Position numbers and translations under genes: made by a program
Notes under the pieces: generated by a model
Told to the model about the DNA's origin: nothing
Database searches by the model: none
The model's input: the letters and a program-made list of their open reading frames with translations, nothing else
Shown: one piece after another, positions 36,403-45,256 of the stretch
Numbering within the stretch: position 1 is the stretch's first letter
How the letters are laid out: every line of letters starts with the position of its first letter
Assembly (NCBI GenBank): GCA_046048875.1
Contig: JBJOFG010000013.1
Coordinates: 283,921-347,920 of the forward strand
Length of the DNA stretch: 64,000 nt
Direction: 5' to 3'
DNA from: CAIZGX01 sp046048875
GTDB taxonomy: Bacteria > Bacteroidota > Bacteroidia > Flavobacteriales_D > Sanyastnellaceae

Positions 36403-38556
36403 ATGAAGAGATTATTCATTGCTTTTTTCGCCCTATTTCTCGGACTTTCAGCCCTTGCGCAAGAGAAGAAAAATTTAACGCTTGACGAAGCTGTACTTGG
36501 ACAGTTCAGACAGTTTTATCCAGAACAATTGCAATTGCAATGGATTCCAGGAACAGATCGCTATTCTCAAATCAAGAACGATACGCTCTTTAGTCAAGCG
36601 GCTGCTGGCAAATCGAAGCCAACAGTTGAACTCACGTTGGCTCAAGTAAACAAAGCCTTTCAAGAAATTGGTGTTGAGAAAGCAGCAAGCATGCCTCGTT
36701 GGGAATGGATTTCAGTTAACGAACTTCATGCGACAGCTTCGTTAGCTACCGAAAAAAACAAAACCGTCGAAATTACTTTCAGTCTGAATAACAAAATGGC
36801 AACTCTTGTGAACGCCTATGACTCAGATGCAGAGAACGTCGATTTTCATACGAAAGGAAATGTAGCTTATACCAGAGGTAATAATCTATTCGTGAAAAAC
36901 GGTGCGGATGAAAAACAAGTTACGTTTAATGTAGAAGGCATTGTCAGCGGACAAAGCATTTCACGCAACGAATACGGCATTGCAAAAGGAACGTTTTGGT
37001 CGAAGGATGGAAACCGCCTAGCTTTCTATCAGAAAGATGAAACCAATGTGACTCAATACCCATTGATCAACTACAACACCACTCCTGCAAGCGTTAACAA
37101 CATTCGCTACCCCATGGCTGGTGATCCGAGTGAGAAAATTAGTGTCGGTGTTTACGATGTGAAATCGGGCAAGACCGTTTTCCTTCAACTCAACAACGGC
37201 GTTTTAAACGACACCTATTACGCAACGAACTTATCGTGGAGTCCTGATGAGAACTTCATTTTAATTGCTGAAATGAATCGAGCTACAACCACTTGCAGCT
37301 TGAATGTCTACAACGCCTTAACCGGAGAATTCATTCGCACCTTATTTACTGAAACCGATAACCGTTGGGTTGAACCAGATCAAGCTCCTTACTTCCTAAG
37401 CAACACCACATTCCTTTGGTATACTTGGAAAAATGGATTCCATAATTACTACTTGTATGATTTAACTGGAAACCTCGCTGCGCAAACCAATGCGAATTTC
37501 GAATTGCTTTCAATACTCGGAGTAAGCGATGACAAGAAGACTATCTTCTTCGAAGGGACAGGGACCAATGCAACTGAGCGTCACCTCTACTCTGCTCCTA
37601 CTTCAACATTGAAATTGACCGCATTGACAAACGAAGCGGGAACGCACATTGCCAAAGTTTCAAGCACGGGCAAATTCTTCATTGACCAATTCAGTTCACT
37701 TTCTGTTCCGAATCGTGTTTCAATAGTTCCTTGCGGAAAAGGAATGCCGAATGTTCTTTTGAAGTCGGAAGACAAATTGAAGAATTATAACATTGGCTCT
37801 ACTGAAATTTTCACCATTAACGCAAACAACGGCGCTCCTTTGTACTGCCGATTGATTAAACCGTCGAACTTCGATCCGGAAAAACAATATCCTGTAGTTG
37901 TTTATGTCTACAACGGTCCGCACGTTCAGTTAATTACCAATTCTTATTTGGGTGGAAGTTCTTTGTGGATGAACTATTTGGCAGAACAAGGGTATTTGGT
38001 GTTCACGGTTGACGGACAAGGATCGGCACATCGCGGAAAAGAATTCGAACAAATCATTCACCGCCAATTGGGAACCCAAGAAATGGCTGACCAGTTGGCT
38101 GGTGTGGAATGGTTGAAGAAACAATCCTACGTAGATCCATCGCGCATGGCGATTCACGGATGGAGCTTCGGAGGATTCATGACTACCTCGCTTATGCTTC
38201 GTGCACCGGGCACATTTAAAGTGGGTGTTGCTGGCGGACCGGTTATCGACTGGCGCTTGTATGAAGTCATGTACACCGAGCGTTACATGGACACTCCGCA
38301 AGAAAACGCTGAAGGATTCGATGCGAACAACTGCACCAAGCATGTGGATAAACTTCAAGGAAAGTTATTGATGATTCACGGAGCAGACGACAATGTTGTG
38401 GTTCTTCAGCACAACATGCGCTTCCTGAAAGCGTGTGTAGACAAGAAGATTCCGGTAGACTTTTTCGTTTACCCTGGACACGAGCACAACGTTCGTGGAA
38501 AAGACCGTGTACATCTCATGAATAAAATCATCACTTACATCACCGATAATTTATAA
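36403..38556 (+). CDS. Dipeptidyl peptidase IV-like exported serine protease (S9)
   Basis: 717 aa with a signal peptide (ends ALAQ). N-terminal eight-bladed propeller (about 40-460) and C-terminal alpha/beta-hydrolase. The nucleophile Ser is in HGWSFGGFMTT (near residue 590), the Asp in HGADDNVV and the His in PGHEHNVR. The double-Glu motif region lies in MPRWEWISVNELHA. Removes N-terminal X-Pro dipeptides from peptides in the periplasm. It follows the penicillin acylase gene by 27 bp and precedes gcvT by 13 bp. Confidence 0.94.
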   Translation: MKRLFIAFFALFLGLSALAQEKKNLTLDEAVLGQFRQFYPEQLQLQWIPGTDRYSQIKNDTLFSQAAAGKSKPTVELTLAQVNKAFQEIGVEKAASMPRWEWISVNELHATASLATEKNKTVEITFSLNNKMATLVNAYDSDAENVDFHTKGNVAYTRGNNLFVKNGADEKQVTFNVEGIVSGQSISRNEYGIAKGTFWSKDGNRLAFYQKDETNVTQYPLINYNTTPASVNNIRYPMAGDPSEKISVGVYDVKSGKTVFLQLNNGVLNDTYYATNLSWSPDENFILIAEMNRATTTCSLNVYNALTGEFIRTLFTETDNRWVEPDQAPYFLSNTTFLWYTWKNGFHNYYLYDLTGNLAAQTNANFELLSILGVSDDKKTIFFEGTGTNATERHLYSAPTSTLKLTALTNEAGTHIAKVSSTGKFFIDQFSSLSVPNRVSIVPCGKGMPNVLLKSEDKLKNYNIGSTEIFTINANNGAPLYCRLIKPSNFDPEKQYPVVVYVYNGPHVQLITNSYLGGSSLWMNYLAEQGYLVFTVDGQGSAHRGKEFEQIIHRQLGTQEMADQLAGVEWLKKQSYVDPSRMAIHGWSFGGFMTTSLMLRAPGTFKVGVAGGPVIDWRLYEVMYTERYMDTPQENAEGFDANNCTKHVDKLQGKLLMIHGADDNVVVLQHNMRFLKACVDKKIPVDFFVYPGHEHNVRGKDRVHLMNKIITYITDNL

Positions 38557-38561
38557 TTTCG
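38554..38561 (+). promoter_or_regulatory. Possible -7 element for gcvT
   Basis: TAATTTCG, one base from TAnnTTTG, eight bases before the gcvT ATG and overlapping the previous stop codon. Confidence 0.35.
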
Positions 38562-38569
38562 GCCCACTT

Positions 38570-39655
38570 ATGAAAAACACTTCACTTACTGAAAAGCACA
38601 TTGCGCTTGGAGCTAAAATGGTTCCATTCGCAGGTTACAATATGCCCGTTCAATACGCGGGATTAATTCAAGAGCATCATTGCGTTAGAAATGCAGTAGG
38701 TGTATTCGATGTTAGCCACATGGGCGAGTTTTGGATCAGCGGACCAAAGGCGTTCGATCTTATTCAATACGCTACCTCTAACGATGTTTCGAAATTGTTC
38801 GACGGAAAAGTTCAATACAGCTGCATGCCAAATGCAACGGGCGGAATTGTAGACGATCTTTTGGTGTATCGCGTGAACGAAGAAATGTATTTGTTGGTGG
38901 TGAATGCCTCTAACATTGACAAAGATTGGAATCACCTTTCTGAATTGAACAAAGAATTCGGTGCAACCATGGTGAACAAATCTGACGACACTTCGTTGTT
39001 GGCCGTTCAAGGACCGAAAGCAGCAGAAGCGTTGCAGTCGTTGACAGACATGACGTTAAGCGACATGGAATATTACACATTCAAGATTGGCACCTTTGCT
39101 GGGGTTGAAAACGTTGTTGTTTCAACAACAGGATATACCGGTGCGGGTGGATTCGAGATTTATTTCCCGAATGAAGCGGCTAACGACATGTGGGACAAAA
39201 TCTTCGCAGCAGGTGCATTACAAGGCATTCAGCCGATTGGACTTGGAGCTAGAGATACCCTACGTTTGGAAATGGGATTCTGTTTGTACGGAAACGACAT
39301 CAACGATACAACCTCTCCGCTTGAAGCAGGATTGGGATGGATTACGAAGTTCAGCGCTCCATTCTTGAATTCAGAAAACTTGAAGGCGCAGAAAGAAGCT
39401 GGTGTAACACGTAAGTTGGTTGCCTTCGAAATGATTGACAAAGGAATTCCGCGTCACGATTATGAGATTGCCGATGCCAACGGAAACGTTGTAGGTGTTG
39501 TTACCAGCGGAACACAAAGTCCTAGTTTGGAAAAAGCAATTGGATTGGGTTACGTACCAACTGCCATGAGTGCTTTAGGAACTGAAGTATTCATCTTGGT
39601 TCGCGGAAAATCGTTGAAGGCGGTAGTGGTATCACTTCCCTTCTTCAAGAAATAA
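38570..39655 (+). CDS. gcvT: Aminomethyltransferase (glycine cleavage T protein)
   Basis: 361 aa, normal length. Transfers the aminomethyl carbon from the H protein to tetrahydrofolate, releasing ammonia. Seen: KMVPFAGYNMPVQYAG, VGVFDVSHMGEF, QYSCMPNATGGIVDDLLVYR with the folate-binding Asp, STTGYTGAGGFEIYF, and GLGARDTLRLEMGFCLYGND. H and P protein genes are not in the window. Ends at a strong terminator. Confidence 0.97.
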   Translation: MKNTSLTEKHIALGAKMVPFAGYNMPVQYAGLIQEHHCVRNAVGVFDVSHMGEFWISGPKAFDLIQYATSNDVSKLFDGKVQYSCMPNATGGIVDDLLVYRVNEEMYLLVVNASNIDKDWNHLSELNKEFGATMVNKSDDTSLLAVQGPKAAEALQSLTDMTLSDMEYYTFKIGTFAGVENVVVSTTGYTGAGGFEIYFPNEAANDMWDKIFAAGALQGIQPIGLGARDTLRLEMGFCLYGNDINDTTSPLEAGLGWITKFSAPFLNSENLKAQKEAGVTRKLVAFEMIDKGIPRHDYEIADANGNVVGVVTSGTQSPSLEKAIGLGYVPTAMSALGTEVFILVRGKSLKAVVVSLPFFKK

Positions 39656-39678
39656 TTTCAATGTATGTTGAAAAAGAA

Positions 39679-39702
39679 ACGCCCTCTTCGGAGGGCGTTT
39701 TT
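39679..39702 (+). terminator. Rho-independent terminator after gcvT
   Basis: GCCCTC-TTCG-GAGGGC stem with a UUCG loop followed by a T-run. The convergent gene at 39722 ends 20 bp away and may use it too. Confidence 0.9.
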
Positions 39703-39721
39703 ATTTTCTGTTCGAATTGAA

Positions 39722-40417
39722 TTACAATCCCAACTTAGCTTTCAATTCATCCTTTGAAAGATATCCTACATTCGAGAATTTCATTTCGTTGTTGGAATAG
39801 TATTTCAATGTTGGAAGTGCATCTACGCCCAACTCTGCCGCAATGTTCGGGTTTTGATCCACATCTATCGTCACAATTTTCAACGAAGGATTCTCTTTTG
39901 CCAATTCATCCAAAGATGGCTTCATCTTTCTGCAAGGTGCGCACCATTCTGCCGCAAAATCGATCAATACATTTCCACTTGCAACCAACACTTTGAATTC
40001 TTCAGAGGTCATTCCGCCGGTAGCACTTACCTTTCCAGATACAACAGGTAGTCCAGCAGATTTCCATTTCATGATTCCACCTTGAAGCTCATAGACTTCT
40101 TTGTACCCTTGCTTACGCATAGCAGCTGCAGCGCTAGAGCTTCTTCCTCCACTTAAACAATAAACGAACACAGGTGCATTCTTGTCAATGGCATCTATCC
40201 TTCGTTGAAAATCGTCGCTGTTCCAATCGGCTAAGAGTGCACCTTCAATGTATTCTTTTGAAAATTCACCTGGCGTACGAACATCCAATAAAACCGCATT
40301 GGGCGTTGATTTCAATTTTTCAGAAAAAGACTTTGCGTCTAGAACAGGGTTACCTCCATTTGAAGAGCAAGCGCTAAAGAATAGCGCAACGAATAAGAGT
40401 AAGCTAGAATATTTCAT
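39722..40417 (-). CDS. Lipoprotein with rhodanese and thioredoxin domains
   Basis: 231 aa from the ATG at 40417, chosen because TACTTTTG lies four bases upstream and the lipobox follows directly (LFFSAC, Cys at about 15). Rhodanese domain about 28-125 with the catalytic Cys in VYCLSGGRSSSAAAAM; thioredoxin domain about 135-231 with WCAPC in DFAAEWCAPCRKMKPSL. It should be a membrane-anchored thiol protein outside the cytoplasm, combining sulfur transfer and disulfide chemistry. Substrates unknown. Confidence 0.92.
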   Translation of the reverse strand: MKYSSLLLFVALFFSACSSNGGNPVLDAKSFSEKLKSTPNAVLLDVRTPGEFSKEYIEGALLADWNSDDFQRRIDAIDKNAPVFVYCLSGGRSSSAAAAMRKQGYKEVYELQGGIMKWKSAGLPVVSGKVSATGGMTSEEFKVLVASGNVLIDFAAEWCAPCRKMKPSLDELAKENPSLKIVTIDVDQNPNIAAELGVDALPTLKYYSNNEMKFSNVGYLSKDELKAKLGL

Positions 40418-40421
40418 GTTG

Positions 40422-40488
40422 CAAAAGTAGTCTTTCAAATTCAAAGTCTGTGTGATGCAAATTACAAAGGCCGTTCCTATTACATTTG
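40422..40488. promoter_or_regulatory. Divergent -7 elements (40422-40429 minus; 40481-40488 plus)
   Basis: Minus TACTTTTG, four bases before the lipoprotein ATG at 40417; plus TACATTTG, four bases before the ATG at 40493. Both match TAnnTTTG exactly. Confidence 0.7.
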
Positions 40489-40492
40489 TAGT

Positions 40493-42373
40493 ATGAAGCT
40501 TTATTCGATTCTAACCGTTCTATTACTTTCTGCTGCCACTGGCTCTGGGCAGTGCATTGTAATTAACGAGGTTATGGTAAATGCAGCAGGGCCATGCGAT
40601 GGTAGCTGCACCCCAAATACAGGAGAGTGGATTGAATTGTATAACACTTGTCCTTTCCCTTGGAATATTGAGTGTTACATACTCTCAGATGGTGATTTTT
40701 CCATTACCCTTCCAGCTGGCACATCCATACCTGGCAACGGTTTCCTTGTCATCGGATCTTCGAATTCAGGGGTAGATGTAGATGTAAATATTGGAACATG
40801 CGGTTGCACGACAGGACCAGCTGCTCAGGTTGGAATTCTAACGAACAATGCAGAGCAATTGATCTTGTATGATAATCTCGGAACAATCATCGATGGGATT
40901 GTTTGGGGTGGCGGACAGTGGAATCAGCAAACGTCCTTTACGACAAATGCCTTCGGACCTTGTCCGCAATTCACTGTTCCAGTGTTGTCTATTTTTTCTC
41001 AAATTCAAACGGTTCCAGCGCAAGGAAACAACGATGGACTCACCGTATTCAGAAGTTGTGACGGTGTGAATCCGTGGGTCTCAGGAACTCTTCCCCCGTC
41101 TCCTGGAGCTTCGAATAATTCAGACGTTCCTGTATCGGCAAGTTTCAGTCTTTCTGAAAACAGCGTGTGTGTAGGCGATTGTATTCAAGTCACTAATACC
41201 TCTCTTGGAAATCCAGGTTTATGGACATGGCTTGTGAATGGTGTTGAAGATCCGTTGTTGGATAGTATCTCTCCTACCATTTGTTTCTCGGAAGCCGGTG
41301 TTTTTTCATACTCACTTATTGCCAGCAATGGTTGTTCAGCCGATACCCTTTTGGATGGTGCGACTGTTAATGTTATTCCATTAAGTACATTAAATGTCAC
41401 TCCGAATTTAGACGATGTAATCTGCGACAATTCCCCAACAACATTCAATACAACCAGTCTTTGCAGTACCTATCAGTGGACATTAAACGGAACTGATATT
41501 CCAGGTGCAAATTCCGACTCGTATACAGCAAACGCAGATGGTGTCTATCAGTTGACTTGTCCGAACGACATATGCGTTGCACCAAGCACTCCGGTAGAAC
41601 TCGACTACCAGAATTTCCAAATGAGCTTAACCCCTGCCTCTACAGTCTTGTGTATTGGAGAATCGCAGCAGCTAACACTCGCGGTAGTGAGTGAAGGCCC
41701 CTCAGTGAATAATGAATGGACTTTTAATGGCAATCCTTTGACATCAGGCCTTACTTCTTTTCTTGCTGTTGACATGGGTACTTATGAGGTTGTGAGTACA
41801 AATCCAGATGGATGCACATTCACTTCAACAGCTGAGCTTATAAGCGCGAACAACAATCCGATTATTTCTGTTCAGAATCTAACGCAGTCTGGATGTTGGG
41901 ACGGGCCAACGACATTAGGAATAGACCCATCGTATTCGAACATACAGTGGGACAATGGAACGAGTGATCCAACGATTGAATTGCAATCGAATACGACCGT
42001 GAATGTGACCGCATTGGATGCAAACGGTTGTGATGCTGCAGGTAGTTACGTGCTTGATCTTCCTGAATGCGCAACTCTTTTTATTCCGAATATTTTCAGT
42101 CCAAACAGCGACAATTTCAACGAGACCTTTCATTTGAATTTCTCTGGAGATGGAAGCACAACTGCGGTGGCTTCATATTCCATTAAAATTTTTAATCGTT
42201 GGGGAACATTGGTGTTTGAATCTTCGGACCCTGATAAAAATTGGAATGGCACTATCAATGGCAATGAAGCATCGACAGGAGTATATTATTTTGTGGTAGA
42301 AGCGAAATACGCGAATGGTGAATCTATTCTCACACCAGAACAGCAAGAAGGGTGGTTTCAGTTGGTTCGTTAG
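40493..42373 (+). CDS. Secreted lamin-tail / Ig-like protein with gliding-motility-associated C-terminal domain
   Basis: 626 aa. Signal peptide, then a lamin-tail-type domain (about 20-165; IVINEVMVNAAGPCDG, GEWIELYNTCPFPWNI, LPAGTSIPGNGFLVIG), a PKD-like domain (about 205-290), one or two Ig-like repeats with paired Cys, and at the end the type-B T9SS signal (LFIPNIFSPNSDNFNETF, IFNRWGTLVFES, NWNGTINGNEASTGVYYFVV). It is therefore likely exported by the type IX system and displayed or released. Cys-rich, suggesting disulfides. No enzymatic domain seen. Confidence 0.9.
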   Translation: MKLYSILTVLLLSAATGSGQCIVINEVMVNAAGPCDGSCTPNTGEWIELYNTCPFPWNIECYILSDGDFSITLPAGTSIPGNGFLVIGSSNSGVDVDVNIGTCGCTTGPAAQVGILTNNAEQLILYDNLGTIIDGIVWGGGQWNQQTSFTTNAFGPCPQFTVPVLSIFSQIQTVPAQGNNDGLTVFRSCDGVNPWVSGTLPPSPGASNNSDVPVSASFSLSENSVCVGDCIQVTNTSLGNPGLWTWLVNGVEDPLLDSISPTICFSEAGVFSYSLIASNGCSADTLLDGATVNVIPLSTLNVTPNLDDVICDNSPTTFNTTSLCSTYQWTLNGTDIPGANSDSYTANADGVYQLTCPNDICVAPSTPVELDYQNFQMSLTPASTVLCIGESQQLTLAVVSEGPSVNNEWTFNGNPLTSGLTSFLAVDMGTYEVVSTNPDGCTFTSTAELISANNNPIISVQNLTQSGCWDGPTTLGIDPSYSNIQWDNGTSDPTIELQSNTTVNVTALDANGCDAAGSYVLDLPECATLFIPNIFSPNSDNFNETFHLNFSGDGSTTAVASYSIKIFNRWGTLVFESSDPDKNWNGTINGNEASTGVYYFVVEAKYANGESILTPEQQEGWFQLVR

Positions 42374-43209
42374 AATCTGAAACTTGCTCCCATTCTAACG
42401 CCGAAGTAATTGTAATAAATTCCATCAAGAACAGCAGCACCAGAAGCTGAAAGTCTTCCGTAGTAGCGCATGTAGCTGTGAGATAAAAGAGCGTGAATGT
42501 TTATTTGGTTGTTCAGTTTTAAAGAAACACCTGCACCATCGGTAAAATCAAATGAACCAACACTTCCTTTATGGTAGGCAATACCTGTTGAAATCATCAC
42601 GAGTGGGCTTATCTTCTTAGAGGGCATCAAGCGTGCGCGAAGATCAAGCATGAAAGGAACAGAGAATCCGATATCGTCTGAATATCCCATAGCACCAATA
42701 CCAATCCCGGCAAATGCCCAATTCTTGTAACCGATACCGTTGGCTGTATATATTCCACCGAATGAAGTTGTGTTGGGAATGGTTTGTTTATCGTATCCAT
42801 ATATTCCTCCCCACGGATCGAACAAAGGAGTATCAATGGTGAATCCGCCTACTTTACCTACTCCAAGTCCAACAACTCCTTCATTCACCGACTCGAAATA
42901 GAAATCGCCGAAGACTTTGTCTTTCTTTTTTTCTTCAGGCTTGCTCCACAAGGAATTTTGATTTTCGTTTGGCGCTTGAGCAGGAGCTTTAGATGCATCA
43001 ATAACAATCGACTGAATATCATTAAAAGGAAGATCAACAATTACGTTGGTCGAAATCTCAACAGTGAAAGCCTCTTGCGGTTTGTATCCGACAATACGAG
43101 CGGTAATCACATCGCCATTTTTCATATAGATTTTAGACTTTCCAGCATCCTGTGCCATTGTGGCTATAGAAAGGAAACATGTGAAGAGGAATAGAATTGT
43201 TTTGTTCAT
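42370..43209 (-). CDS. Exported outer-membrane-like protein of unknown function
   Basis: 279 aa, signal peptide ending TMAQ. Residues about 25-65 (KIYMKNGDVITARIVGYKP, VDLPFNDIQSIVID) resemble a small SH3-like beta domain found at the start of many Bacteroidota envelope proteins. The C-terminal 190 residues alternate aromatic and small residues and end in Phe (YFGVRMGASFRF), as in beta-barrels. Overlaps the convergent T9SS protein gene by 4 bp. Function not recognised. Confidence 0.7.
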   Translation of the reverse strand: MNKTILFLFTCFLSIATMAQDAGKSKIYMKNGDVITARIVGYKPQEAFTVEISTNVIVDLPFNDIQSIVIDASKAPAQAPNENQNSLWSKPEEKKKDKVFGDFYFESVNEGVVGLGVGKVGGFTIDTPLFDPWGGIYGYDKQTIPNTTSFGGIYTANGIGYKNWAFAGIGIGAMGYSDDIGFSVPFMLDLRARLMPSKKISPLVMISTGIAYHKGSVGSFDFTDGAGVSLKLNNQINIHALLSHSYMRYYGRLSASGAAVLDGIYYNYFGVRMGASFRF

Positions 43210-43213
43210 AGAG

Positions 43214-43221
43214 CAAATATA
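43214..43221 (-). promoter_or_regulatory. -7 promoter element of the gene at 42370-43209
   Basis: Minus strand TATATTTG, exact TAnnTTTG match, four bases before the ATG at 43209. Confidence 0.65.
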
Positions 43222-43225
43222 AAAG

Positions 43226-43253
43226 AAAAAGCCTCGAATAAATCGAGGCTTTT
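43226..43253 (-). terminator. Terminator at the left edge of the first AbiE module
   Basis: GCCTCGA-ATAAA-TCGAGGC with a T-run on the minus strand; it would end transcription arriving from the AbiE-like genes. Confidence 0.8.
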
Positions 43254-43255
43254 CA

Positions 43256-43280
43256 AGCGGAGATGGGGGATTATGAAACC
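43256..43280 (-). other. Degenerate tRNA-like 3' remnant (weak)
   Basis: On the minus strand GGTTTCATAATCCCCC then ATCTCCGCTT, similar to the T-arm and acceptor 3' strand of a tRNA-Ser but with a damaged T-loop. It stands beside a terminator exactly as the clearer remnant at 45257-45281 does. It may mark the other end of an inserted segment. Similarity judged by eye and could be chance. Confidence 0.3.
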
Positions 43281-43310
43281 ACTTTCCAAGATTATTTTAA
43301 ATTAGTTAAT

Positions 43311-44347
43311 TTACATTTCTGACACCCACTCATTAAACTCCTTTTCAAAGCTTTCTGCAAACATCATTAATTCTTCAAAAGTGGGAATGTTGTTATATAT
43401 CATAACCGCACTCCTGTTATAATCACCGCGCCAGTCAGACCAATTTTCTGCTGCTGGTAATGTCCTTACCCCACTGATTAGTATTGCATCATAGTTCATG
43501 GTATTGTACCGGAAAAATGTTTGACGGTGCTCAACAACAATTTTTAGTAGCTCAGGATTGGATTTGATTTTATCAAAAACACCTGCTTGATATAGGTTCA
43601 GTAAATCATAGTAGTGTCTGCTCTTACGTTCACTGCCTTTGTTAAACCCTTCTAGTGTTTCGTGAATGAACAGTAACTTTTCAAGAAATGTTCTTTCAGG
43701 AGCCAGTGTTGATACGCTAAATGAGCCCTCTCCTAAAAGGTCGGCAAACACTTCATGAATGATTGGCGTGATCGTTCTTTCTTCATTAGGCATTTCATCA
43801 GCTCTGGGAACAAGCTCTATCAAAACAACAGGCAATAATCCACCAAACTCGTTTTTAAGAGTGCCAGGGTACTCAAATTCAATGTTCACCTCATTGCCTT
43901 TTTGAACGAGTCTTAATTCAAACTTTTCGTGGACATGTTCAGCTACCTTTTCTTGAAGTTGAGGCAAAAGAAATTCTTTAATAAACGAAGCACTCTTTTG
44001 TTCCAATTCTTCCAACCGAATCTTCCGCTGTCTGTTTGATTCTGCATCCTCTGCGCCATGAGGCGGTTCCTGGCCAAAGACTTTTCGATTGATGGCAATA
44101 TCAATATCCTCAGAGAACCTTTCAATCAATCCCCTAGCCTTGGATAATGATGTACACCTTTGAATGTGATATTCCCTTTTAATTCAGGTATTTCATTCAG
44201 TGTTTTAAGTGTCCAGCATACCCAAAAGTCTTTCTCAATAACGGCTGCTGGTAATGGAATATCCATTCTTTCAGATGCCTGTCTGCAATAAAGATTACGT
44301 TCTTCTGCTGATAATCTGATAAACGCTTCCATGGAATTATTTTTCAT
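43311..44347 (-). pseudogene. AbiEii/AbiGii-family nucleotidyltransferase toxin, frameshifted
   Basis: Two frames make up one protein of about 345 aa. The first piece (44347-44126) runs MEAFIRLSAEERNLYCRQAS to NITFKG and then goes out of frame; the second (to 43311) resumes GLIERFSEDIDIAI. The intact neighbour at 45487 shows what is expected: FKGGTSLSKGWHLIDRFSEDIDI. The sequence AAAGGTGTACATCA lacks one G compared with codons for KGGTS, so a single-base deletion near 44155 destroys the catalytic GG(S/T) motif. The rest (EKLLFIHETLEG, SRHYYDLLNLYQAGVF) is undamaged, so the event is recent or is a sequencing error. Confidence 0.85.
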
Positions 44348-44942
44348 TAATAAGTTCTCTCAAAATCTTTGCTATCCATGCGGGTGCATATTGAGCTTGT
44401 TTTTTGATTTGTTTTAGATCCTTTGCCTCTAGTTGGCTTTTGATTTGCGTTATCATCTCATCCGAGATGTTGTCCTTTCCTATTTGTCTAAGAGCATGCA
44501 AAATCAATCCTGATTTAGTGCCTGCTCCGATCATATTTTTAGGAGTTGTAGGCTTCAGAATAATCTCTTGTTTGCCAAAACGGACGGTCTTTTTAGGGCC
44601 GTTGGTATAAAGTTCAATGCGCATTGGGATTTGTGTGGACAGCCCAAGCAAATTAGCAGCATATGCTCCTGTTGGTTGAACCTCGATGGCTTCTGATGCT
44701 TTGATTGCCTCAATGACACTTTCAGTACTGGGCATGATTGCTCCTAGTTTGGGATGCACCTCCGGTAAATCATACAGACCATGCGCCAGTCTGCGAATGA
44801 CCTTCTTTTGCACTAACCTTGTCAATGCCGTTCTAACGCTACGAGAATCATCCGTTAATGAAGTAAAGAGCTTTGCGGTAAAAACAAAACCTCTTCCATG
44901 CGCTCTAATCCTTGCAATAAGCTGTTTTTCTGTTATTTCCAT
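44337..44942 (-). CDS. AbiEi-like antitoxin / transcription factor (DUF6088 type)
   Basis: 201 aa. N-terminal winged-helix (VFTAKLFTSLTDDSRSVRTA, VIRRLAHGLYDLP) and a C-terminal toxin-neutralising half (PTGAYAANLLGLSTQIPMRI, KPTTPKNMIGAG). Same length and plan as the gene at 46508-47113, to which it is clearly related. It overlaps the toxin gene by 11 bp. Proteins of this type repress their own operon through inverted repeats; a perfect 9-bp inverted repeat lies upstream. With the toxin frameshifted, the module may persist only as an antitoxin. Confidence 0.85.
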   Translation of the reverse strand: MEITEKQLIARIRAHGRGFVFTAKLFTSLTDDSRSVRTALTRLVQKKVIRRLAHGLYDLPEVHPKLGAIMPSTESVIEAIKASEAIEVQPTGAYAANLLGLSTQIPMRIELYTNGPKKTVRFGKQEIILKPTTPKNMIGAGTKSGLILHALRQIGKDNISDEMITQIKSQLEAKDLKQIKKQAQYAPAWIAKILRELINEK

Positions 44943-44962
44943 TGTTTATGCTTATTTTTCTT

Positions 44963-44990
44963 GTAACAAATTTACTATATTATTTGTTAC
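44963..44990 (-). promoter_or_regulatory. Promoter and inverted-repeat operator of AbiE module 1
   Basis: GTAACAAAT (44963-44971) and ATTTGTTAC (44982-44990) form a perfect 9-bp inverted repeat. The minus-strand -7 box TAAATTTG (44974 to 44967) lies inside it. The layout matches module 2 at 47113-47140. Confidence 0.75.
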
Positions 44991-45107
44991 GAATCAAAAG
45001 TGTCCTTTCAGCTAAATCTATCTTGTTCTTAGGATTCAAGAGAAAATTTTCCAGAATAACAGCATTTTAAGTCCCAATGGGCGATAATTTTCCACTAAGA
45101 AGACTAT

Positions 45108-45178
45108 AATGGAAAATACTTTCCATTATCACGGAAATTACGACGCTCGTTTTACGCTCGTGATAACCATTATAAGCA
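45108..45178. other. Nested inverted repeats in the gap between AbiE modules
   Basis: The 544-bp gap 44943-45486 has no gene. ATAATGGAAA (45108-45117) pairs with TTTCCATTAT (45122-45131) around ATAC; TTATCACG (45128-45135) pairs with CGTGATAA (45161-45168); CCATTAT (45169-45175) can also pair with the first arm. The alternative pairings could give a branched fold or mark a recombination end. Function unknown. Confidence 0.5.
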
Positions 45179-45223
45179 CTTTTAGAGACCGAATTTTCAA
45201 TCAAAAGTCACTTAAAAGCAAAG

Positions 45224-45250
45224 AAAAAGCCCCGAAATATTCGGGGCTTT
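45224..45250 (-). terminator. Terminator downstream of the tRNA remnant
   Basis: GCCCCGAA-ATA-TTCGGGGC with a T-run on the minus strand, six bases beyond the CCA-like end of the tRNA remnant; probably the original tRNA terminator. Confidence 0.85.
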
Positions 45251-45256
45251 AATAGG

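Noticed and set aside
44126..44347. Separate 73-aa protein
   Set aside because: It is the N-terminal part of the frameshifted AbiEii toxin, shown by alignment with the intact copy at 45487-46518.
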